From assembly GCA_028718905.1 (NCBI GenBank), contig JAQUKV010000004.1, forward strand, positions 83,523 to 134,080: a stretch of DNA of 50,558 nt. Reading direction: 5' to 3'. This DNA comes from Candidatus Peribacteraceae bacterium. GTDB taxonomy: Bacteria > Patescibacteriota > Gracilibacteria > Peribacterales > Peribacteraceae. A program made the translations under genes and the position numbers. Below the pieces are notes generated by a model. It was given only the letters and a program-made list of their open reading frames with translations. It was not told the origin of the DNA and did not search any database. Shown here piece by piece: positions 40,686 through 47,088 of the stretch; position 1 is the stretch's first letter; every line of letters starts with the position of its first letter.

Positions 40686-41455
40686 TTGCGGGAGGGGGAA
40701 GGAAGTGGCTCGGCTTTAATGCCGGTGAGTTTCTGGAACCGCTCGATCACGACCATGCAATACGTCGGATCAAGCTCGATTCCGATGCAGCGACGCTTTG
40801 TCTGTTCGGCAGCGAGAAGTGTCGATCCGGATCCCAAAAATGGGTCATATACGACCTCCCCGATCCGTGAACTATTGAGCAGCAGATGCCGCAAGATCGG
40901 AATCGGTTTTTGCGTTGGATGGTGCGGACTGCGAGGCGGCCGTGGATACATGAGCACACTCCTATCTTTCGAGCGCCGGAATTCGTGTGCGCCGTGCCAG
41001 CCGTAAGCCAGCAATTCATGTTGGCCCATGTAGTCGAGACGTCCGAGGACTGCTTGGTTCTTGATCCAGATCAGCAGCTGCCCAAAGTGCCACCCGGCGT
41101 CGCGCATGCCCTCCCGGAGCGCGAAAATCTGGCGATCGCTGTTGAAGCAGTAGAGGGCGTTCTTTTTTGTGAGGAAGGGGCGCACGGCCTCAAGCCACGT
41201 TCTGGTGAAGGCGCGGTATCCATCCTCTGTCTGTGCGTGATCGTTGAGGATCGGGGCGTGCTTCGTCTTTCCCTTGAGAAATCCCTCCTTGCCCTCAACG
41301 TAATCCACGGCATAGGGCGGGTCCGTGCAGATGAGCGTCGGTCGTGCTTTGCCGATGGCCTGTGCGACGAAGGCGGCATCTGTGCTGTCGCCGCAACCTA
41401 TGATGTGATCTCCCAGCCGGAAGACCGAGCCGATGGTGATGGTTGTCTTCTTCAT
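40682..41455 (-). CDS. DNA adenine-N6/cytosine-N4 methyltransferase (DPPY type)
   Basis: The 257-aa enzyme has motif IV TDPPYAVDY near residue 58, a target region around 85-180, and motif I at the C-terminal side (DPFLGSGSTLLAAEQ). That order, with catalytic DPPY before the FxGxG, is the beta class. It would methylate DNA in a site-specific way, probably to protect phage DNA from host restriction. ATG 41455 overlaps the upstream gene's stop as ATGA, which I prefer to an ATG 54 nt earlier. No restriction endonuclease is adjacent, so it is an orphan methylase. Confidence 0.9.
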   Translation of the reverse strand: MKKTTITIGSVFRLGDHIIGCGDSTDAAFVAQAIGKARPTLICTDPPYAVDYVEGKEGFLKGKTKHAPILNDHAQTEDGYRAFTRTWLEAVRPFLTKKNALYCFNSDRQIFALREGMRDAGWHFGQLLIWIKNQAVLGRLDYMGQHELLAYGWHGAHEFRRSKDRSVLMYPRPPRSPHHPTQKPIPILRHLLLNSSRIGEVVYDPFLGSGSTLLAAEQTKRRCIGIELDPTYCMVVIERFQKLTGIKAEPLPSPSRK

Positions 41456-42780
41456 GACTTGAGGAGGGAAGCCTTGAGGCCGGAAACGGCCTTGAAGCGG
41501 CGAATACAAAGTTCAGCAAACACGGGCTCGATCTCCGCAAGCAGTGCACGGCGACGCATTTGATGACATGCCACCATGAGAGACCCGCTGCCCGCACAGA
41601 GATCCAAGATTCTGTCTCCGGGCTTTGTGCATCGTCTGAGTGCCTTCTCATATACCGATGGGGGTTTTTGCGTTGGGTGCTCCATCTCCGAGCCATGAAC
41701 GCGCTTACTCAACCAAATCGTGAACATATCAATCACGTCCTCGATCATGCGGTTGCCCGTACCCACCTCCTTATTCATTACCTCATGAAGATTCGTGACG
41801 CCCGGTGCAAGGTAGGGTTTCCCTATGGTCCCGTAGACGCAGCTTTCTGTCGCCTTGTTAAAGGCCACTTGGGGAGTCATCGACCAGTTGCCCTTTAACC
41901 AGCTGCAGACACGCTGCGGCTTGATACCCAGTTCCCGATAAAGAGATTGCAGGAGCCAGATCCAGTTCTCATCACACCAGAAGAGTACATGAACATCCGG
42001 CTGCGCGACGGAGAGGGCGTTTTGAATGAGTTTCCGAAGGAAATCTGCGTATTCCTCCGGGGACTTTTTATCGTTCGTTTTGCCCCCATAATTCATCTTC
42101 AGGCTGACGCCGCGGTTGTAGTCGAGCCCAATGTTGAAAATCGGATCAGTATCAATCATCGCAATCTTCGCTTTCCCGACGAGTCGCGAGACGACTGCAG
42201 GATCAGTAGAGTCTCCGATGATCAGTCGATGCTCGCCGAGTTGGTACAGCTCTCCGACCTTCACCGTCGGCTTCTTGATCTTCGCCAACTCCTTCTCAAG
42301 GTCGAAAGCATCATCCTCAGTTTCGAGTGCCCCGTCCCAAATTTCCGAAAGCTCTGCCGCATTGAACCCGACATCGAGGAGCATCTCGACATTAAATTCT
42401 TTGAGCTTTTCGAAATCCCACTGCCCAGTCGATCGGTTCAAGCGGAGATTGAGATCCTTCTCACGTCCAATGTCTGGAATGTCCACAAACACCACGGGCA
42501 CCTCCGTCATCCCGAGCCGCTGGGCCGCCTCGAGTCTCATGTGGCCTCCTATGAGGATGTTCCTGCGTCTGCTCGATCCATTGGCGATGACAGGATCGAT
42601 GAAGCCGTAGCGCCGGATGCTCTCCATGAGTTTTGCGAGTTGAGTCTCGTCCCATATTCTTGGGTTGTAATCCGCGGGATGGAGATCACCGATTGGCACC
42701 GAGACGACCGTGAGACCGGGCGGACGGCTTGGGCGAAGGTTGGTCTTGGTCTGTATGTGTTTCCTGCGGCGGTGTGCCAT
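41452..42780 (-). CDS. ParB/Srx-like domain fused to DNA methyltransferase with DPIF motif
   Basis: The 442-aa protein begins with a ParB-like domain (VSVPIGDLHPADYNPRIWDE, residues ~25-44; RNILIGGHMRLEAAQRLG), as found in phage ParB-methylase fusions. A beta-class methyltransferase follows: motif IV region IDTDPIFNIGLDYN and motif I LDLCAGSGSLMVACHQ, with GSEMEHPTQKP before it. The catalytic tetrapeptide normally (D/N/S)PP(Y/F) reads DPIF here, with Ile replacing the second Pro; this is encoded clearly by ATT. Activity may be altered or lost. It starts the operon with the second methylase, TerS and two TerL genes. Confidence 0.85.
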   Translation of the reverse strand: MAHRRRKHIQTKTNLRPSRPPGLTVVSVPIGDLHPADYNPRIWDETQLAKLMESIRRYGFIDPVIANGSSRRRNILIGGHMRLEAAQRLGMTEVPVVFVDIPDIGREKDLNLRLNRSTGQWDFEKLKEFNVEMLLDVGFNAAELSEIWDGALETEDDAFDLEKELAKIKKPTVKVGELYQLGEHRLIIGDSTDPAVVSRLVGKAKIAMIDTDPIFNIGLDYNRGVSLKMNYGGKTNDKKSPEEYADFLRKLIQNALSVAQPDVHVLFWCDENWIWLLQSLYRELGIKPQRVCSWLKGNWSMTPQVAFNKATESCVYGTIGKPYLAPGVTNLHEVMNKEVGTGNRMIEDVIDMFTIWLSKRVHGSEMEHPTQKPPSVYEKALRRCTKPGDRILDLCAGSGSLMVACHQMRRRALLAEIEPVFAELCIRRFKAVSGLKASLLKS

Positions 42781-42886
42781 AGGGAAAGGGGGAAGAAGAT
42801 AAGCTTCTTCCGTGGTGGGATTAACCAGTGAGACAACGCAAGGGTAAGACCCACATCCGCTTCGAATTTCCTCTGACTATCGTTCA

Positions 42887-42913
42887 TGGTTTTCCTCTCA
42901 AAAAAGAGGTTTT
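42887..42913 (-). promoter_or_regulatory. Hairpin covering a Shine-Dalgarno before ATG 42887
   Basis: Minus strand CCTCT pairs with AGAGG (42909-42905 with 42898-42894); AGAGGA is the best Shine-Dalgarno in the region, 6-10 nt before ATG 42887. That frame is a short overlapping ORF (see findings). The hairpin could gate translation. Confidence 0.35.
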
Positions 42914-42989
42914 CTTTGCATTATTATTCATAAGTCTTATGGATGGATTTTCGAGAATACGCAGAAAAAAGCGTCAATTGTCTCCGCTT

Positions 42990-43011
42990 GGTTAACCCGC
43001 TGGTTCACCCG
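42990..43011. repeat. Direct repeats GGTTAACCCG / GGTTCACCCG, 12-bp period
   Basis: The repeats at 42990-42999 and 43002-43011 differ by one base. They directly adjoin the stop of the 309-aa gene and lie upstream of the methylase operon. They may be an operator of that operon. Confidence 0.4.
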
Positions 43012-43941
43012 TCAGCTCCATAGATGCTTGCAGCATCCAAGTCGCAAGCTCATACACCAACGCTGTTCGCTGGTCTGTTCAAGAACAGGTTTGATCTCCA
43101 GATCGACGCACAACCGGCGAATCCTGCGTAGCTCCCGCGAGATCGATTCCTGCTTCCTCCCCATCGCATCGGCGATGTCCTTCACGCGCTGTGCATACTT
43201 CTCCGGGTACAATCGCATTTGGTAGAGATACAGGAGGACGCTTACAGCGAGGGGAGGGAGATGTGCGAACTGCCATTGTCCATGTAGCAAGTACCAAATG
43301 CCCGACTCGTCGCCTTCATGTCGCAGGGCTATGAATGTGTCGAGGCGAAGGCATCCTGCTTCGGGCAGTGGTACTGGGGCTACGACATCGTCCTTTTCCT
43401 CCTTACCAATCACAAGCGTTTGAATGTGAATCGTGACGTGTGTTTCGTGGACATGTGTCACTGTGTTGCGTGGCGGTGGGGTGTACACGGGGATTGGTTC
43501 ATCATAAAGCATTGATGAAAATGAAGGCGTATCCAACATCTTCATCACCGATTCCAGCGCGCGGGTCTGGGATTCCGCCATCTCCTGTGCCATGTTCATC
43601 CACTTCGGCGATGTGAATTCCTGAATCGCTGCAAGACAGGAGGGTCGGACCACGTCAATGGCCTTGAGCGCCGGTCCCAAAGCATCAGCAATGGCCGTGA
43701 ATGCCGAGAGATGGCTTTGTCCGATCCCCGCTAGAGAGGGAAAATCCATTTTGGGGAGGACAGCGACGGTATCGGCAATTTTCCTGAGGGATGCGATATG
43801 GCTCTCAGCAATCCTAGCCAGCGGCGCAACGTCGAATTTCGGGAGAGATGCGATAGTATCGACAATCCCTGCGACAGCCGCCGCGTACTTTCGCGCTTGG
43901 TTATCATCCTGTGGAGCCGGCACGGGCAGCTGGGCATTCAT
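43012..43941 (-). CDS. Repeat-containing protein with C-terminal winged HTH (309 aa)
   Basis: The N-terminal part has two ~30-residue tandem repeats (IVDTIASLPKFDVAPLARIA.. and IADTVAVLPKMDFPSLAGIG..), with a diverged third (IADALGPALKAID). A central Thr/His stretch (NTVTHVHETHVTIHI) follows. The C-terminus looks like a winged HTH (YAQRVKDIADAMGRKQESISRELRRIRRL). The protein might be a phage-encoded regulator or structural DNA-binding factor; no family is recognised. It is on the same strand as the methylase operon and lies between the recombinases and that operon, with the direct repeats at 42990-43011 right after it. Confidence 0.6.
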   Translation of the reverse strand: MNAQLPVPAPQDDNQARKYAAAVAGIVDTIASLPKFDVAPLARIAESHIASLRKIADTVAVLPKMDFPSLAGIGQSHLSAFTAIADALGPALKAIDVVRPSCLAAIQEFTSPKWMNMAQEMAESQTRALESVMKMLDTPSFSSMLYDEPIPVYTPPPRNTVTHVHETHVTIHIQTLVIGKEEKDDVVAPVPLPEAGCLRLDTFIALRHEGDESGIWYLLHGQWQFAHLPPLAVSVLLYLYQMRLYPEKYAQRVKDIADAMGRKQESISRELRRIRRLCVDLEIKPVLEQTSEQRWCMSLRLGCCKHLWS

Positions 43942-43992
43942 TCATCACAATTCTACCTGTTGTATGTTTTTTCGCATACCGTTATTTAAACG

Positions 43993-45387
43993 CTACCCAT
44001 CAATAGAAGGAGGCGAAGATTGCGTTAATGCCTTTGCTAGAACGAGAATATTTTCCTCGAGCTTTTCTGTTGAAATTGCATACCGTGCATAGCATTCGTC
44101 TTTATCCGTGAATGTACATATGCCCCCGATTCCAAAACTTTCGGCAGGAAGCACAAAAAATTGATCGATGGGGTGAGACCGTTGCGGCAAAACTCCAATC
44201 CCAAGGACATATTCGTAGTTTCTCAATTCTTCAGGAAGGATGAAGCACCATTCCTTTTCAGTAGGTGAAACGTCAGTGGACACACTTAAGACCAAAGGGA
44301 AATCCCGATAGATGAAGAAGAGATCATCTTCGGTCATACCCTTATTCATGAAAAAATCATTTATCGCTTTAAATATCAGCATTCGCGCCTCTTTCATTGC
44401 TCTTCTCCCTTGTTTCCATTTTCCTAAAATGAACCACAGCTTCTCCTGCGCTTTATCGAATACCTCTCGGCTGGCAATCGGAGGGAAAGTGTCTCTGCAG
44501 ATGACCCAATCATCTCGAGGATTATCTCTTTTGCCCTGACGTAATCGATTCCACGTTTTGTTGTAGATTCTGGCTCCTGTATATGTTTCATTCATAAGAA
44601 TCCTCACAATTTTATCTCGGTCCCACAACGCACCGGTTGCAGATGGAATGCCTCGATCATTTAACGTGGCTGCTATCGACGAAAGATCAATGTTCTCCTG
44701 AACGAACATCGTGAAAATATCATGAACCGCTTGTGTCGTTTCGTCGTTCAGAGGGACGAATCGTACACGCTGATTCGAAATTTCTTTGTGCTCACCTCTC
44801 TTCAATAGACGTATCGGTTGCTTATGTTCATCGAGAAGTTCCCGAGCCATGCCATAGCAGGGAGTGCCTCCTGCTGAGTATCCTTGTTCTGATACTTTCA
44901 CGCATCCATGAAAAACTTTGCCACTCAACTGTCGACTGTATTCAGCAGCCATGTAACGTTTGACAGCAGTTTGCAGAGATCCAATTAACATTTGATCCTC
45001 TTTGGGAAAGCCATCCTCTATGTAAATCACTTTCTTATTTCGCATAGTGCAACGAAATTCATAGTGCGCTGGTTCATTCTGATTTTGAAATCTTCCCCAT
45101 CGAGATACATCGTAGACAAGAATGTATTCAAAAGTAGGCGCGGAATCATTTTCGATCCAGTTATCAAAAATTGCGATAAATCCCGGGCGATTTGCTAGAA
45201 GCCCTGTTTTACCTTCATCGGCTTCTTCATGAATGATCTCAATACCGTGTTGCTGTGCGAATTTACGCGCATGCTCACGCTGGATCGGTACAGAGTTCTC
45301 CTGTTTGTCCTCCGCCGAATGGCGGTAGTAGGCGATTGCTCTCTTACATGCTGAATCTCCGAGAGCCATGTGAAAAATGCTGTTCAT
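43993..45387 (-). CDS. Serine recombinase without zinc ribbon (464 aa)
   Basis: The resolvase domain has the Ser nucleophile in YYRHSAEDKQENSVPIQRE, then EEADEGKTG..RPGF and YDVSRWGRFQ. The Recombinase domain follows (KVFHGCVKVSEQGYSAGGTPCYGMARELL ... RILMNETYTGARIYNKTWNRL). The C-terminus is ~170 residues without Cys pairs. This is the RHSAxxKxxNSxxxQ group, common beside ParB/RepB-like genes in phage and plasmid relatives. It lies 3 bp after a truncated paralogue and after ParB on the same strand, so all three likely form one unit. Confidence 0.88.
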   Translation of the reverse strand: MNSIFHMALGDSACKRAIAYYRHSAEDKQENSVPIQREHARKFAQQHGIEIIHEEADEGKTGLLANRPGFIAIFDNWIENDSAPTFEYILVYDVSRWGRFQNQNEPAHYEFRCTMRNKKVIYIEDGFPKEDQMLIGSLQTAVKRYMAAEYSRQLSGKVFHGCVKVSEQGYSAGGTPCYGMARELLDEHKQPIRLLKRGEHKEISNQRVRFVPLNDETTQAVHDIFTMFVQENIDLSSIAATLNDRGIPSATGALWDRDKIVRILMNETYTGARIYNKTWNRLRQGKRDNPRDDWVICRDTFPPIASREVFDKAQEKLWFILGKWKQGRRAMKEARMLIFKAINDFFMNKGMTEDDLFFIYRDFPLVLSVSTDVSPTEKEWCFILPEELRNYEYVLGIGVLPQRSHPIDQFFVLPAESFGIGGICTFTDKDECYARYAISTEKLEENILVLAKALTQSSPPSIDG

Positions 45388-45390
45388 AAT

Positions 45391-45783
45391 TTACTGAAGG
45401 AAAGACAATGAAAATGTCGAGATATAAATCACCTCCTTATTCCGTAGACCACAGAGCCATTCATATAATTCTATTGGCCTCGAATCCTGAAATCTGCCCC
45501 ACCGCGAAACGTCATAGATAAGAACGTAATCAAATGGAGGTACATCGTCATTCAGAATCCAGTCCCAAAAGATATTTTTGAGTCCGGGTCTTCCTATTGA
45601 TTGACCGTTTACTCCCTCATCTGTTTCTTCGTGAATAATATCGATGTTGTACCTCTCTGCGAACTCCCGAGCGCTATCGCGTTGGTTAGCGATAGCGCCG
45701 GGGTTTATCACAGCAGATCGATAGTAAGCAACAGCCTTCTTGCGCGGTGCTGCTCTTAAATAGCGATGAAATATCGTGTCCAT
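45391..45783 (-). CDS. Resolvase-domain-only serine recombinase paralogue (130 aa)
   Basis: This 130-aa protein is only the N-terminal catalytic domain. It has AVAYYRSAVINPGAIANQRD, HEETDEGVNGQSIGRPGLKNIF and FDYVLIYDVSRWGRFQDSRP, each matching the full-length recombinase next door. The residue two after YYR, where the neighbour's nucleophile Ser is, reads Ala; a Ser lies one residue earlier. There are two fewer residues in that loop, so alignment and activity are uncertain. It has no DNA-binding domain. ATG 45783 is used; a TTG at 45789 overlaps the ParB stop. Confidence 0.7.
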   Translation of the reverse strand: MDTIFHRYLRAAPRKKAVAYYRSAVINPGAIANQRDSAREFAERYNIDIIHEETDEGVNGQSIGRPGLKNIFWDWILNDDVPPFDYVLIYDVSRWGRFQDSRPIELYEWLCGLRNKEVIYISTFSLSFLQ

Positions 45784-45785
45784 AA

Positions 45786-46670
45786 TCAAGTGGGGTTAAC
45801 GAGTGGAAATTTTGAAACGAGAAAATCGCGCAACTGTGCGTAAGTCGATGCATCCTGTTCGGAAACGTCGGATCCTTCCTGGAATATTTTTCCGAGTTCG
45901 AGAAGAAGTTTTTCCACGAGGAGGGAAGGCCCCGACTGCACAGTCTGCACCTCTAAATCATCCACTGACATATCTGCATCTGTCAGAAATTCGTACAATT
46001 CGTTCTCATTGAGATACGCACGCAGGAAAATTTTTCGCAACTGGCGGAAGGCTTTTGCATTGCTGATCACGCCACTTTTCACTTTTTTGAAGAGAACGAT
46101 CGTAATGTCATTCACTTCCAAATCCTTGATTCTGCGCAATTTCTGCTTTAAACGAATGAATTCTACGCGGTATGTCTCAGGCAATTCATATTTTTCCATG
46201 AGTCCCAAGTATTCCATTGTCTGCTTCCGCAGATGGAGGGAGTAGTGAATGAGAGTTGTCGAAAGACCCAGACATTCCGCCAGCTCCTTGTTCGATTTAA
46301 AGCCTTTCTGCTCTTTGATACGGTTTAATGCCTCTGATCTCTCAAGGGGCTTCCAGTCACGACGGTTGTTTTGAACTTCGAAGCGAATGCGCTCCAATTC
46401 GCCCTTTGCTAATTTCGTATAAACACGGCAAGGAGCGGATTTCAATCCTAGTTCTCGCGCTGCAATATGCCTTCGGTGACCATCGATGATTTTGTATCTA
46501 TGTGAATCTACTTGGAGGACAACCAATGGTTGCTGGATGCCGATTTCTTTAAAAGAAACTATTAATCGATCATCTGCACCTTGGACACCGAAATCTTTTC
46601 TCGGCTGATCTGGGTCCTGCTCAATCTGATCGAGTGGCAACTCTTTGAAGATTGCGACTACGTCGGCCAT
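45786..46670 (-). CDS. ParB/RepB-like partition or regulator protein
   Basis: The 294-aa protein has a ParB N-domain (ELPLDQIEQDPDQPRKDFG; YKIIDGHRRHIAARELGL) and a following HTH region (KSNKELAECLGLSTTLIHYSLHL). A long helical part and an acidic C-terminus follow. The GHRRH motif is the CTP-binding/hydrolysing ParB box seen as GERRx in chromosomal ParB. No ParA partner is adjacent, so it is more likely a RepB-like regulator or recombination accessory than a complete partition system. It starts 158 bp from the 48-bp palindrome and just ahead of two recombinases. Confidence 0.85.
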   Translation of the reverse strand: MADVVAIFKELPLDQIEQDPDQPRKDFGVQGADDRLIVSFKEIGIQQPLVVLQVDSHRYKIIDGHRRHIAARELGLKSAPCRVYTKLAKGELERIRFEVQNNRRDWKPLERSEALNRIKEQKGFKSNKELAECLGLSTTLIHYSLHLRKQTMEYLGLMEKYELPETYRVEFIRLKQKLRRIKDLEVNDITIVLFKKVKSGVISNAKAFRQLRKIFLRAYLNENELYEFLTDADMSVDDLEVQTVQSGPSLLVEKLLLELGKIFQEGSDVSEQDASTYAQLRDFLVSKFPLVNPT

Positions 46671-46772
46671 AAAAATATTGGTAAGAAAGTAAGGAGATAG
46701 TGGTCACCTTTGAGACCTCCGTGACTGCGGCGACCACAACGACCGCAATCGGCGGTAAGCCGAAAGCGGGTC

Positions 46773-46802
46773 ACCCTACGTTTCGTGGAAAATACTTGTC
46801 AA
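46773..46802 (-). promoter_or_regulatory. Promoter of parB and recombinase operon
   Basis: Minus strand TTGACA (46802-46797) and TAGGGT (46778-46773) are 18 bp apart. The 48-bp palindrome lies 25 bp upstream of the -35. Confidence 0.45.
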
Positions 46803-46827
46803 ATACCATTTTCTATTGCCAAATGCT

Positions 46828-46875
46828 TTTATAACGTGTAAGATGAACCGGTGCCGGTTCTCTACACGTTATAAA
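46828..46875. repeat. 48-bp nested palindrome upstream of parB
   Basis: TTTATAACGTGTA (46828-46840) is a perfect 13-bp inverse of 46863-46875. Inside it GAACCGG (46845-46851) inverts to CCGGTTC (46854-46860). It is a candidate ParB-binding, recombination or partition site. Confidence 0.65.
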
Positions 46876-46989
46876 TTTGTAAAATGATTCTTAAATTTGT
46901 CTATCCGAATTCTGATTTCAGAAGGTTTGAGAAACGAAACGAAGTTAGCTCCCGAAAAAAGATGGATCAATTCATTCAAAATTTCTGAC

Positions 46990-47013
46990 AAAAAATTGGG
47001 GGGTTAGCCCCAA
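46990..47013 (-). terminator. Rho-independent terminator (second of two)
   Basis: Minus strand TTGGGG pairs with CCCCAA (47013-47008 with 47001-46996) and is followed by TTTTTT (46995-46990). It lies behind the first terminator at 47049-47088. Confidence 0.65.
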
Positions 47014-47048
47014 AATTGGACTGATAAGAAATGGTCTAATTTTGTTGT

Positions 47049-47088
47049 AAATAAGCCAAATCAACGCTTGAGGCGTTTGGCCTTATTT
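47049..47088. terminator. Bidirectional terminator directly after the esterase gene
   Basis: AAATAAG (47049-47055) pairs with CTTATTT (47082-47088), with inner CCAAA/TTTGG and ACGC/GCGT stems. It adjoins the stop codon at 47089. Confidence 0.7.

Larger units (their letters stand above)
35419..46875. mobile_element. Phage-derived element: recombinases, terminases, methyltransferases, ParB
   Basis: Genes run almost entirely on the minus strand from ParB (46.7 kb) to a serine recombinase (35.7 kb), with an XRE gene at the far end. They include a packaging-type operon but no portal, protease, capsid or tail gene. The borders are approximate; no terminal repeat was found by eye. Confidence 0.5.
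46671..47048. other. Noncoding region with promoter, palindrome and terminator
   Basis: No gene is supported in these 378 bases. They hold the parB promoter (46773-46802), the nested 48-bp palindrome (46828-46875) and a terminator (46990-47013). Near 46697-46737 are GTGGTC/GACCAC repeats. Confidence 0.55.

Noticed and set aside
41947..42831. 294-codon plus-strand frame opposite the ParB-methylase gene
   Set aside because: It is antisense to a recognised fusion, with no motifs of its own.
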